Positions 23,981-35,187 of a stretch of DNA of 64,000 bases are shown piece after piece. The translations under genes were made by a program, and so were the position numbers. Numbering within the stretch: the first letter of the stretch is position 1; every line of letters starts with the position of its first letter. The stretch comes from Cladocopium goreaui (Eukaryota; Sar; Dinophyceae; Suessiales; Symbiodiniaceae), in NCBI GenBank assembly GCA_947184155.2, contig CAMXCT020000525.1, positions 176,927 through 240,926 of the forward strand. The letters run 5' to 3'. The notes below the pieces were generated by a model. That model did not search any database. It worked only from the letters and a program-made list of their open reading frames with translations, and was not told the origin of the DNA.

Positions 23981-25005
23981 CTAAGACCTATAATTAATGA
24001 TGTTAATGTTGTTGAGCGCAAAATCATAATGATTTAACGGTACATATGATGGGATATGATGTGATATCATTTGATATAATGGAATAAACTGGGTTAGACA
24101 GTCAGTGCCGAGCTGGTATATGCAACAACTGTTATTCGACCGAATTATATTATTATATATATATATATTTTTTATAATTATACATATATATCTTTATATG
24201 TAGATATAAAGATGCAACTATGGCATCATGTGGTAATTCAATGCCATAATCAAACATCGCCGGCAAACCCCACAGCTCCAATTGAGGGTTTAATAGGAAC
24301 ATCATCTATACCTTGGTGATTTTCCATTGCCATGCTTGATTATCAAATGGGAATGAGGTATTGACCTGGTGTAAGCAATCAGTTTAATGGGATAGAATGG
24401 GATGTCATTCAGCGGCGTTTAAATATGAGATATACTGGGATCTATCCCCCGTTGGTAAGTAAAACGTGTCAAGGTGGTAAACCCAATTGCCAATGCCATA
24501 AACCACCAATTTCGTGATGGTTTCAATCTGACCTGAGCTATTTCAGGTCATATTGGCGATGGGTTTCTAACATTATGGGTAATACCGCCAACAAACCAGG
24601 TATAGTATACAAACACTGGCCCGCTACAAGGATGAACATTTGTTAGGACCGGTATGGGATTCCTCTATCTCTCCAGCGCCACCAGCCGAGTCCCTCGCAC
24701 ATCTGGGTCATGGCATTTAATGATATAAGTATATTGATACCAACACAAATCATAAATTGATATCCCGGCAAAAAAAGAAACAATGGCTAGATGGCTAACA
24801 TAGTCCCGAATAAATTGGGTAGCATAACCCCCTGAGCCTATCACACTCTGCAATGGTTTCTTCAAATACTTTGAAGTGCTCACTTTGAGCTTGGAGCACA
24901 GCAAAAAGTGCAAAAAGTGGTGATTTCACAAACAACAGGAAAACAAAGGGGTGAAGATGTAGCTAAACAGCTCAACTCACTCATAATCAACAAGAATTGA
25001 CATAC

Positions 25006-25110
25006 CATGGTTCCAAGCCCTGTCTCATCCCGTGATGCAGGTGATGGCATGGACTTGTTGGGAATACATTGTTTTTTGGCTCCCAAAGGTTTACTCAATG
25101 AAAAGCGAAC
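25006..25110 (-). CDS. exon of unidentified minus-strand gene
   Basis: A 105-nt exon with canonical AG acceptor (25112-25111) and GT donor (25005-25004). It encodes exactly 35 codons, VRFSLSKPLGAKKQCIPNKS then MPSPASRDETGLGTM. It is basic, possibly a linker. No family is recognised. Confidence 0.5.
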
Positions 25111-25199
25111 CTGGCAACAACACAAAAAGTTCACCATGTTTTTTTTCCTTCAGTGGTGAAGTTCCCATTTGAATCCATTTGAATTTCAGGGTGTATCAC

Positions 25200-25470
25200 T
25201 ATTCACTTAATACGTCTGCGGCTGTGCAGCCGCTAGCCCTGGGTGCCTCCAATAAGGCTTGCCTCTCAGTATGCCCTGCGCGGTCATGTTGGGCAAAAAG
25301 ACCTTGAAGCCACTCCTGTCCTGCACCGGATGGCCAAATCGATGCCACAATCACTAAGCAGCCAGTGCCACTAGATGCTACACCACAACGCGAGTTTTGC
25401 GTCTCCTTTGCGCACATCTTGTAGTGTGAAGAGCACTTCACCTCAGCACCGAAGCCCCATATACACACAA
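25200..25470 (-). CDS. possible exon, unidentified
   Basis: A minus-strand open frame reads GFGAEVKCSSHYKMCAKETQ, then GCLVIVASIWPSGAGQEWLQ and AGHTERQALLEAPRASGC, ending at a TGA at 25199. Composition is protein-like and GC-rich. No family can be assigned and the borders are unknown. Confidence 0.35.
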
Positions 25471-26144
25471 AACCCATGGATTCATGGATGGATGGTCGGA
25501 TAAACCCGTGGAATCTGAAAATGAGACCCCAAAAGCACGACCTTCGTCCCCATTTACAGTTTCATACGTCCTGAAAACATGAAAGTGCAGGGATCCTCCT
25601 CCCATGTCTTCGGATGAGTCTGAAAATCAGAAATAATTATCCCTTCCTCCCATATTGAATGCAACCTTTGAAAATGATGTATTTTTCTCCCCTCTGTCTC
25701 TCTCTATTCATTTGGGGGTCCCATGCGTAGGGATCCCTCTTGGGGAAACGGTCTGTTATCAGCCCAGCTTCAAAGGAAAACACAGTCAGTGTTTCAACAG
25801 GGCTGATACGATGAAGAAATCCCATACTGTAATGAAACCATAGCAATTTACCAAATTCTGCCAATGTCTGAAAAGTGGCTATATCAGTCAGATTTATGCC
25901 TCATATATCCGTCTATTTTTTCTGCTGAAATCATCCCTGAAATCCTCATTGTTCGGGAGAATTATATCCCCATATCCTGTAGGTTAAATCGGTTAAATCA
26001 AAAAATTCCGCAACATATTCCTATACTGTATTTCTTGGTTGAATAAGTCAAGCTCCACCCAAAGAACACGAAATTTTGTTGGTCAAATCGGTTGAATCAC
26101 CAAAATCTTCCAAATCGTTGTGGGTTGCTCCGGAGCCTACCCAC

Positions 26145-26241
26145 CTCCGGTCCGGACATTTCAAGGCGCCTTTCCACTGCGACTCCAGCCGTGTGTAGGT
26201 CTCGAGACCGCGCTTGTCCATGGCGCGATGCTCATCCAAAC
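26145..26241 (-). CDS. exon of unidentified minus-strand gene
   Basis: The exon lies between AG (26243-26242) and GT (26144-26143). With one base from the previous exon it reads (G)LDEHRAMDKRGLETYTRLES, then QWKGALKCPDR. It may belong with the exon at 28.4 kb. The apparent VVHKPPG just upstream is intron sequence. Confidence 0.5.
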
Positions 26242-26819
26242 CTGGTGGTTTATGAACAACTATAGTCACTTAAATGGAATTTACTATGGTTGACTATGGT
26301 TATAATGGGTTTAACTGGTTAACTATATGATAAACTATGGTTACACGAGATATCATGGGCTACAACATGTATCTAACCAACCTAGTAATTAAGATGATAG
26401 TCTACAAAATTGGGTATACCACCATATAGTCATAATGGGAAACATGATGAACATGATGATCGTCCATTGATCCATTGGAATTGGGGAGTGGTTGATCATT
26501 GGGTGACCACAGTACTGGTAACTAGTTTTCACGGCACAAACATAATGTACATATTGTCAAGGGTTTTGTTTATGGGGTTTACAAACCAACTTGTAACTGG
26601 CAGTAGGGTTTGATGGTGATGAATAAACATGTTTAACACATAGTGCCTTAATATCTTAATGTAGAATACCGATGAGTGGGATGGTACCCTATTGTGGAAA
26701 GCTTTTTCTTAGACCCAATTGATGAAAAAGGAAAAAAGGAGGTCCAAGAACAAAAATCCTTAGATTAATTTCCTTACGAATTCCTTAAATTCAACAATGT
26801 ATTTAAGCGCTTACGCGCG

Positions 26820-27680
26820 ACAGCCGGCCAGGGGCCCAACTATGTTGGCCCATCTTGTGGCTATGGTGGCCTCATGTTGGCCCATGTTGAGCCAAAAGAT
26901 CCGAAAAATTGGAACAGGAAAAAAATCACTGTAAAACGCAGGATATTTTGATGGTCGGCGGCCTATCTTGGGGCCATGTTGGCCCATCTTGGGGCTATGT
27001 TTATCTTGAGGGCAATGTGGGCCCATCTTGGGGCTATGTTGGCCCATCTTGGGGCTATGTTGGCCCATCTTGGGGCTATGGTGCCCCATCTTGGGGCTAT
27101 GTTGGCCCATCTTGGGGCTATGTTGCCCCATCTTGGGGGCTATGTTGGCCCATCCGGAGGCCTATGTTAGTCCATCTTGCGGCCTGCCGCATCTGGAGCC
27201 ACGAAGGCCGAAAAAGGGGAAACATGGAAAGAGCACGAAACACCGTAAAACGCGGGTTTTTGGCCAGACGGAGTGGGTTTGGGGTTTGGAGGTGGTGGGT
27301 TGGGATTGGTCGGTCGTGGTTTGCGCGTGCGGGTTTGGGGTTTGTGCTTTCGGGTCGGGGCCACGTTGCCCCAGCTTGATGGCAATGTGGGCCCATCTTG
27401 GGGCTATGTTGGTCCAGTTCGCACATCTTCGGGCTAGGTTGGCCCAGCTTGACGGCCGGGTTTGCCCTGTCTTGAAGGCAAGGTGGGCCCATCTCGGGGC
27501 TATGTTGGTCCATCTCGAGGCGATGTTGGCCCATCTTGGGCCTATGTTGGCCCATCTTGGGGCTATGTTGGCCCATCTTGGGGACTATGTTGGCCCATCT
27601 TGAAGCTATGTTGGCCCATCTTGAGACTATGTTGGGCCGGGTTGAATGATCTGGAGCCACAAGATCCGAGAAATGGAAAA
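26820..27680 (+). repeat. 21-bp minisatellite nested in a higher-order repeat
   Basis: The 21-mer TTGGCCCATCTTGGGGCTATG (one base per copy varies) is tandemly repeated at about 26960-27175 and 27385-27640. Between the arrays a longer unit occurs three times (anchored near 26892, 27195 and 27653). It runs from GAGCCA, through a purine-rich stretch, to ACCGTAAAACGCGG and TTTTTGG. The long open frames here (GPSWGYV or SPKMGQH repeats) are products of the 21-bp period and not a gene. Confidence 0.85.
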
Positions 27681-28362
27681 AAAAAGGGAAGAGCACAAAA
27701 CACCGTAAAACGCGGTGGTTTTTGGTCTGACGGGGTGGGTCGGCGGCAGGGGGCGCGGCCCCTCTCTCCTATGGAGAGGAGAGAAACGCCTTCGGCAAGG
27801 ACACGGCCAGGGGGCCCCTGGCCGGATTTCCTTATCCAATTGCAGATGTGCCAAATGATCAATCCAATTGAAAAGGAGCACCCAATCAATTTTGCAAGGG
27901 GGTTGCCCATGACTGACTCAGACCCTCAAAAATAGTTGGTTGGATGGTACTCTATTGTGGCAAAAACATCTGGGGTAAAAAACACATAACCTTTTAGCTA
28001 GCTTTCCTAATTAATCCCCAGTTGTTTTTAAATAGGAAAACAAATTGAACGTAGATTGGCATCAACTGAAATCTTTGCTTAAGTTGATCATCCTGAGTTC
28101 TCCAAACATGATCCCTCCAAAATTAACTTCTAAAAGAGTATACCGTATACCACAATTGTTTGGGGGAGGCCCTCCACTAATCAACGTCCAACATTATATA
28201 GTCACAAATGGGTACAAGCAGTTGGGAATCCTCTGATATCTCTGATGAGTGGTGATGAAATTTGAAGGGATTGAAACATATATAGACATACAGCTCCCAT
28301 TTGATCTGGGCTAGATAATTTTTCCTTAACCCCACGGACCCCACGGCAACTATTTTACAGGC

Positions 28363-28497
28363 CATGGATGCTTTCTGAAAGGCCAAGCCGCTGAAGGAGC
28401 AAATGCGGCCCTCTTCGGTCAAAATCTCCTCGCAGGGCGCTTGATTGGAGGTTTCCGAAGTGATCTCCACTTTGAGTTGGAAGGCAATCCTTGGAAT
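28363..28497 (-). CDS. exon of minus-strand gene, beta-rich
   Basis: After a good acceptor (CCCGCAG, AG at 28499-28498) the frame reads IPRIAFQLKVEITSETSNQA, then PCEEILTEEGRICSFSGLAF. The alternating hydrophobic pattern suggests beta strands. It is either the C-terminal part of the repeat-protein gene upstream or the next gene. The donor near 28363 is a guess. Confidence 0.5.
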
Positions 28498-29374
28498 CTG
28501 CGGGAAGATGATGCAATATGATAGATAGTAAAAGATAATGATACAGTAGATCGTTATCATATACTATAGATATCTAGATGAAAAGGAAAGGATATGAAAT
28601 GCTAGGGTTGGGAACGGTTGGGAGGTGACTGGGATCAGGACATGTCAGGACAGTGCGCACACATCTGAGCTGATGGCACTGTGTCAAGAATATGTAACAT
28701 GTCCATAGGCCCTATGGGCTATGACTCGCTCATAGGGAACTGGATTTTGTCAAGGGCCCAGCTTCCAGGAAATGACTCTTCGCTCATGAGGCCCAAAGCG
28801 ATCAAACCACATGTAGCTAAGTTCTTCACGGATTCCTTAGCGATAGTCAGGGAGTGCAGGGCACACGGGCAAAAGTTGCCTGTAGAACTTGTTTACGATG
28901 GTGGCCTCATGATCCAGCGTAATTTAATATTCACAAAAAAGGATAAAAAAAGGAGATACACCCAAAAAATCATCAAATATCCAAAGCGGTTTCTGTGGGA
29001 TACATCCCATAATCGTCCGAAATCCAGTGGTTTGATGTGGTTTGCATTATCATTTCTAATCCCGGTAGAAATCCAGCTTGTCCCACTATCATTGGAAGGT
29101 GATGCCATCCATTTACAGCTTTAGTTTCACACATCCAACCCAAACCCATCCTACTCCTCCCAGTAAACTACACCAACTTTGCGGGCACCAAAGTAAGGAC
29201 ACACCAAAATCATCCAGAATCTGGTGGTTTAAGCCTCTTCCCGTCAGGTTAAACGGTTAAACCATTAAACCCAATTTTTTCATAATCAAACCATCTTAAA
29301 CCATTTTAAACCCAGTTGAAGCGTTCAACCATTCAACACCAACCATCCATTTTTTCCGGAGATCCCCCCATCCA

Positions 29375-29557
29375 TTCCCAGCGTCTGGCCAGCGCCTCGG
29401 CCACCCTCTGACGCGCCACCCGTCCCCACTCGGGGCTCTCTTCGTCCTCGCCGTTGCGGCTTCGGCCAAAGGCGCTGGCGCCGCGCTGGTCCCGGGGATC
29501 CAGGAAGCGCAGGTCGCGCATGGCCACGCGGGTGAAGATGGGACCCAGGAAATCCAC
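29375..29557 (-). CDS. repeat-protein gene, downstream exon
   Basis: The acceptor is at 29559-29558 (TTTCAG). The frame reads VDFLGPIFTRVAMRDLRFLD, then PRDQRGASAFGRSRNGEDEE and VARQRVAEALARRWE. It is GC-rich against AT-rich flanks. It lies in order downstream of the FASTK-like repeats and is probably part of the same gene; no domain is recognised. Confidence 0.5.
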
Positions 29558-29820
29558 CTGAAAGTGGTCATTTTGTGGCATTTTTTATCTTATTTTTGTT
29601 CGACTGTTTAAAAAAGGCAAACATCTAGGAGGAAACCATGGCTCTTACATGCTCTTACTACAAAAAGAAGTTTCCTGCTGATTTTCCATGGCTTTCTTGC
29701 GCTTTCCTCTGGCAGCAGCCAAGCCGGGTATGGCATAGATTAGTGTATGGTCTACTGCCATGATGTTTAATGAACGTATGCCACCACACAACTCGCAAAC
29801 AAAACAACTTTGACATCCAC

Positions 29821-30155
29821 CTGAAGCTGATCAATCAATCGCTGCGCATTCCGTCGAGCACTTTCCAAGGGAGACAAGCGCAGAGGCAGCGGACTGGTCA
29901 AGCTGCCATGGGTGGCAGGGCCGGCATTCAACAGTTTCTGTGGTGCTGGCGCTGCCTCCACTGGAGCTTCCAAGGGTTCCGACATGCCCAAGAGACCTTG
30001 ATCGCGGCCAATAATAGCATCCAAAGCATCAACCACACGGGTAAAAACGCGATCCTGGAAGGTCTTCTCCAAGGTAACCCAATGACGGAGGTCATGGCGA
30101 TAGGGCCAGCATGCGTTCACCACCTCGGCAGCCGGTCTTGCGAGGAAATTGGTAA
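29821..30155 (-). CDS. repeat-protein gene, long exon
   Basis: The frame reads QLFTNFLARPAAEVVNACWP, then VTLEKTFQDRVFTRVVDALD, then a proline- and alanine-rich linker and LSPLESARRNAQRLIDQLQ, ending at a GT donor (29820-29819). AEVVNACW matches the repeat core of neighbouring exons, so this is a degenerate repeat followed by linker. The 5' border is uncertain. Confidence 0.55.
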
Positions 30156-30260
30156 ACAATTGCCCCAACAATGACCCACACCTCTCCAAGTTCGCACCAT
30201 GCATGGGGAATATGGGTTTCATATATCATATACCCATGGGTTGACCAATCAACACCAGGC

Positions 30261-30333
30261 CTGCACCAGCTCCCACCCTTCGTAGTGCCGTTTCTGCACC
30301 AGTTCAAGAAAATGCACCAGAGCATTGTCCAAC
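30261..30333 (-). CDS. repeat-protein gene, small exon
   Basis: The acceptor CTCCAG ends at 30334. The exon reads (R)LDNALVHFLELVQKRHYEGW then ELVQ and ends at CAG before a GC donor (30260-30259). The helical LxxALVHFLELVQKR pattern is consistent with half of a helical-hairpin repeat. Confidence 0.5.
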
Positions 30334-30705
30334 CTGGAGCGATGATCAACGCAAGTTAGAGTACGAGTCCAATCATAAGTTTGGAAAAAGAACATTTTTT
30401 TCACCTGTTTGCCAATTGTCATTTGTGGGGAAACTAGTGGGGTTTTAGGACGATTGATGACCTTTGCCAATTTTCAAAAACAACAAATAGAATTCTGGCT
30501 GGTTGGTCATGCCTAGTCAATGGCGAAATCTTTGTACAGGAACGAAATCTGCCTGAAAAATACTGTGCTGGATGTCCCTGCCCAATGCTCTCGCAGCAGC
30601 AACAAGGAAACTCACCAAGAATATATACTTACGTCATGAGACTTCATGTTACTTCCCTCTAATCTTAAGTTTCCCCATCCCAAAATGATTGATCGACTTC
30701 GCCGA

Positions 30706-30868
30706 GGGACCACTGGGGGCTGACGATGTTCTTCCGCAAAATGGTGAAGGACCAGAGGGCATTGGACACCTCCCGCGCCTCGAATTGGTGCATCTTGCGG
30801 CCCGCGTAGTGCGCCAGCGCCGCCAGGAAGTGTTCGTGGTAGATGTTGGGCTTGGCAAAGGCCATGGC
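30706..30868 (-). CDS. FASTK/OPR-like repeat exon
   Basis: After AG at 30870-30869 the frame reads AMAFAKPNIYHEHFLAALAH, then MHQFEAREVSNALWSFTILR. The core F-x-x-R-E-V-S-N-A-L-W-S-F-x-x-L is the helical repeat seen in five other exons here. The donor is not fixed; a GC near 30705 is one option. Confidence 0.6.
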
Positions 30869-31639
30869 CTGGGAGGGAATGGCCTCCGTTATATAGCTAA
30901 CATGCGATAGATGGCCCATTTGGTGAATATAGTAAGTCAGTTAATTGATTACCTAATTAGGATGATCTAGCTTTCGAAAAAGGTTGGTTTCCAGAGCGAA
31001 CTGTTTGTTGACCAGAAGATAGGCGGGGAGGTTTTTGCGGTTTCAGTACCCTTCATTATCCTTCCAAAGATTCTAAAGAAGCCTTCGGGCCGTGGTCAGG
31101 AAGATCTGTTGGGAATCCTATCAGGCTCGTCTTCCAGGTGTGAACAGGCAAGCAGCCACAAGCTGTCAACGAGCACGACAAGGGTCGACCATTGTAATTA
31201 ATTGTAGGCAACATTGCAAAAAACTGGGGAGCTAGCTCAAGCGTTGGTGTGGAATGGTGTGAATGTTAACATTCCCAAAACAGTCCAGAGCCCCTGGGAA
31301 ATCGATTGCATTTGAAAAGACTCTCTGGTCATTGGCAGTCGGCTTTCCGAGTCTTATTATGTATTTGTTGCCAACCCGCTTTGATCACGTATAGCTATTG
31401 ATCATGCCCAGCTCCCAGAACTAGTTGATGGAAAAAAAAATAGTGGAAGTGGAACCCACATTAATTACCTGCTGGTGTAAAGATTACATAGTTTCGGTTC
31501 AGATATGCCCTATTAAATCAATCCATTAACACGCAGCACTGTTATAGATCACCCAAGTATTCACCATCTGGATGTGTTTCTTTGATATTATGATGGATGG
31601 TATTTCATGGTATTTAACTACAGTCCCAGCACTGTATAA

Positions 31640-32410
31640 GAATTCCTTGTATAAGAAAATCAAGGGCTGGATTTGTTTCCCGCGTAGATGTTTTGTGGAA
31701 TGTATATATGGAAATGGAAATTAAGAAATTGAGGGACCCTGGAATCTTCAAGCCTAAGAAGTTTGGATGTTTGCGAAGAAATTGATTGGCACAAGAGCAG
31801 AGTCAGGCTCAGAAGAGCAGTTGGCGCTCTGGAAAGACAAACAAACAACCCCTTGCATTGCTAAGCAATTGAGGGACTGGATTTCTTAGCCATGTATTGA
31901 ATTCAACCCCTTACCCGGTAACCTCTCATCTACACTAGGCTCTTATAAACCCTTACATGTTAAGAAATTCAGGGGCTGGATTTCTTAGCCAAGTATTGGG
32001 TTTAATACTGAATTCAACCCTTACCCGGTAACGCGTCTCCTCTACACAAGGATCTTCAAACTCTTACATAGCTAAGAAATCCAGGGGCTGGATTTCTTAG
32101 CCATGTGTTGATTTTAGAAACTAGCCTTTACACGTACCCCGTGAAAGAACTGGCTCCTACTCCTACCCGGTGAAACTGCTGGTTCCTACGCCTAAGGTTG
32201 CGGAGACTTTATGAAAATCTATCTGCTCTTGTGTTGTGTCCTCTGATTGACTTTAATCTAGATTTGGAATTTGGGGCATGTTGGGAATCTTGGGTGTGCC
32301 ATTGTATACTACATCAAGAAATTGCTAAGAAATTGAGGGACCCTCGGCCGATTAATTGCACATACATACTGAAATACATGGGCCCTTTCCGTTAAGAAAT
32401 TGAGGGACCC
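31640..32410 (+). repeat. hairpin repeat family TAAGAAAT...ATTTCTTA
   Basis: Three full copies of a palindrome lie at 31860-31890, 31959-31989 and 32071-32101, with about 70-80 bp of similar spacer between them (ACCCGGTAAC, CTACAC, CTCTTACAT). Half copies, TAAGAAATTGAGGGACCCT, occur near 31721, 32326 and 32392. The copy at 32071 is a perfect 14-bp stem around GGG. The family sits in an intron of the minus-strand repeat-protein gene. Confidence 0.85.
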
Positions 32411-32717
32411 TGGCCATCGGCAATCAACATTCTTATATAACGCTCGCGTTGTATTAATCAACACTGTCAATCGAGCACCGACAGTACAGCTTTTCACGCC
32501 AAGCTGCACTGTTGGCTAAATCTTGACAGGTATAGCCGGAGACTTTCTTCAGACCTTCACTGGCCACGGCCGCCATGAAACCGTCGTGTCGAACCCCAAG
32601 GCGGCAGCAAGCCTGGGATCGGCCGCATCGGAAACGGTGCTGTAAAAAATGTAGACCAACAGCTTAAATTACTTTACTTCGTGTGATCCCCACCATGACA
32701 TTTATACATTTTCATAC

Positions 32718-33330
32718 TGGCAAATCTTCTGGCATTCTATCTGACGTATCTTCTGGCATTCTATCTGGCATTCTATCTGGCATATCTTCTGGCATTCTAT
32801 CTGGCAAATCTTCTGGCATTCTATCTGGCATATCTTCTGGCATTCTATCTGACATTCTATCTGGCATATGTTCTGGCAAATATTCTGACATATCTTCTGG
32901 CATTCTATCTGGCATTCTATCTGGCATATCTTCTGGCATTCTATCTGGCATATCTTCTGGCATATCTTCTGGCACATCTTCTGGCATTCTATCTGGCATA
33001 TGTTCTGGCATATCTTCTGGCATTCTATCTGGCATATCTGGCATTCTATCTGACATATCTTCTGGCATTCTATCTGGCATATCTTCTGGTATATTCTGAC
33101 ATATCTTCTGACATTCTATCTGGCATTCTATCTGGCATATCTTCTGGCATTCTATCTGACATATCTTCTGGCATTCTATCTGGCAAATCTTCTGGCATTC
33201 TATCTGGCATATCTTCTGGCATGCTACTCGGCATATCTCTGCATTCTTCTCAAATTCCTGGCAACTTCTGGCATCCTTCTGCATATTCTCTGGCATTCTA
33301 TCTTACATTCTATCTGGCATATCCTATCGG
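32718..33330 (+). repeat. CTGGCATTCTAT / CTGGCATATCTT minisatellite
   Basis: About fifty copies of a 12-mer that alternates between two main variants, with occasional GAC for GGC. Both strands are open throughout (SGILSGIS and MPEDMPDR repeats) because the period is a multiple of three. I treat this as intronic satellite and not as coding sequence. Confidence 0.9.
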
Positions 33331-33420
33331 GCATATCTCCTTGCAATTTTTAAATCGGGCAATTCTTCTGGCATTTTTCTGCTATCTCTGCATTCTCTTG
33401 TCCCTATCTTTCCTACTGAG

Positions 33421-33600
33421 GGTCCGGCAGGGAACACTTGGCATGGATACTCGCAGATGAGGTCCGGCAGGGAACACTGGGCGTGGCTGGTCGTGGTTGA
33501 GGTCCGGCAGGGAACACTGGGCGTGGCTGGTCGTGGTTGAGGTCCGGCAGGGAACACTGGGCGTGGATGGTCGTGGTTGAGGTCCGGCAGGGAACCGGTG
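33421..33600 (+). repeat. 40-bp tandem repeat, four and a half copies
   Basis: Units beginning GGTCCGGCAGGGAACAC start at 33421, 33461, 33501, 33541 and 33581, an exact 40-bp period. The second and third units are identical. The repeats are directly joined, with no unique spacers, so this is not a CRISPR array. Confidence 0.9.
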
Positions 33601-33884
33601 GATCGCGGGATCGCCTTGGACGAGTACGACGAGCGACGAGACCGACAGGACGAAAAGGATGACAAGTATAACGGAGTAGGCCTGGAGGAGAGGAGGAGAG
33701 GAGGAGGAGGAGGAGGACGAGGCAGGAGGAGGCAACTGACATAAAATCTAACAACCCTCACCTGGCAGGTGGGGAAAAATGTAGGCCATTAAAAAAAAAG
33801 ATGCCCTGGAAGTCCAAGGACTCATAAAGTACGTCCTGAAAGTGGACCAAAAAAGTACGTCCACCTTTGATACATCATTATGTA

Positions 33885-33978
33885 CCTTTTGAGGTCCCGG
33901 TCCCGGACCTCAAAAGGAACGTTGCTATAAACACCTTGCAAATGTACCTTTTGAGGTCCTGGACCTCAAAGGTACATT
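33885..33978 (+). repeat. two adjacent palindromes
   Basis: Palindrome 1 (33885-33917) has CCTTTTGAGGTCC and its exact complement GGACCTCAAAAGG around seven bases. Palindrome 2 (33941-33978) has an 18-bp stem beginning AATGTACCTTT and closing with one unpaired T in the left arm. Both share the arm CCTTTTGAGGTCC. Confidence 0.9.
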
Positions 33979-34466
33979 GGTATGTAGCATCCTTAATCGT
34001 GAGTAATCGTGAGCAGGAGCCTAAAAGTATGGCCCTGGGCTAAAGGGTACGTAAAGGCCCTAAAGGGTATGCATAGCCGCTAAACAATCGTGAGAAATCG
34101 TAAGCACATCATGAGTGAACATTGCTATAAGCCCTCGGCCGCAGAACCCTTGATATTGCTATAATCCATCGGCCGTAGAACCCAATGACATTGCCATATA
34201 CACTTGGCATTGCTATGGCTCTGGGCGAGGACCTCTTCTTGTCACTTTTCCTAAGGACTCATTTAGTACGGCCTTGGGACTTACAGGGTATATATCCGGG
34301 ACTCGCACCCCTTGTTATCTCCGAACGAAACTTGAACATCCTGAATTTCTTGACCATTTACAGTAACTAGTTAGCTCTCTCCCCTGTGTTTAGCTGATAT
34401 TTCACCATATTTCAAGGCCTCGAAAATTCCAGTCATTCCAATCATCCCCGGCTCCAAAACCCGAGG

Positions 34467-34578
34467 TTCCCAGGAGGAGTTGCTCAACTCCTGCGTGGTG
34501 CACTCCGGCAGCCGCCGGATGATCTCCTCGAGCAGAGCGTTGATCAGTTGCCAGCTGGACTTCCCCAAGCACTCCTGG
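34467..34578 (-). CDS. FASTK/OPR-like repeat exon
   Basis: Behind AG at 34580-34579 the frame reads ECLGKSSWQLINALLEEIIR, then RLPECTTQELSNSSW. The core QELSNSSW matches the repeat core of the other exons. The donor near 34467 is approximate. Confidence 0.55.
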
Positions 34579-35039
34579 CGACGGATACCAAAAGCATGGC
34601 GGGATGCCAAAAAAACATCGTTTAGAAATGGAGGTTTCGATGGAGACCTTAACAATCTATAAATGGACGTGTTTAATCTGTAAAAACAATCCATAAATGG
34701 AGGTTTCCATGGGACAAAAACCATCCAGAAATGGGGGGTTTCGTGGGACAAAAGCAATCCATAAATGGAGGTTTTCATGGGAAAATCATTGAACTAGTGC
34801 TGGGGTATTTGCCAGCATACCATGTGTGATTGTCAGATGGTGATTCCAAAATTGGACCAGGTCAAAAGCGATAAAGAATAGAACTGATTCGATGGCTGCA
34901 GGGCCAAGATGGCCAAGTGTTTGTATAGGTTATACATCATATTTCATCATATTTCCTGATCCTGCAATTTTAGCAGTGGATGAGGGACAAACGATGGATT
35001 CTTTGGATTTTTTTCAGTTCCCATTCTTTCGCTCCTCGC

Positions 35040-35187
35040 CCTTGATCACCAAGGTGGCGAAGCCCCAAAGGGTGTTCACCAAGCCTTGGGGCGAGAACTG
35101 CCGCAACTTGCGCAACGTCTCATCTGCGATGGCTTTGATCAAGGGATCGTGCCGGAGACCGATCTTGGCCTTGGAGCGGGAGAGCGA
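35040..35187 (-). CDS. FASTK/OPR-like repeat exon
   Basis: After AG at 35189-35188 the frame reads SLSRSKAKIGLRHDPLIKAI, then LRKLRQFSPQGLVNTLWGFA and TLVIKG. The FSPQGLVNTLWGFATL core is a clear copy of the repeat. The exon ends at AAGG before a GC donor, or one base earlier. Confidence 0.65.

Noticed and set aside
26048-26269. VVHKPPG motif suggesting an RluA pseudouridine synthase
   Set aside because: The motif falls upstream of the AG acceptor at 26243-26242, within the intron, and no other pseudouridine synthase motif follows.
26811-27935. Long GPSWGYV / SPKMGQH repeat proteins
   Set aside because: They follow from the 21-bp minisatellite and occur in several frames on both strands.
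32702-33296. 194-codon and 138-codon open frames of MPEDMPDR or SGILSGIS repeats
   Set aside because: They are produced by a 12-bp satellite whose period is a multiple of three; both strands are open equally.
33421-33600. CRISPR-like array
   Set aside because: The 40-bp units are directly joined with no unique spacers, there are no cas genes, and the genome is eukaryotic.
33324-33761. Open minus-strand frames with PAGPQPRPATPSVPCRTS repeats
   Set aside because: They are translations of the 40-bp tandem repeat and an adjacent GAGGAG run, without any independent support.
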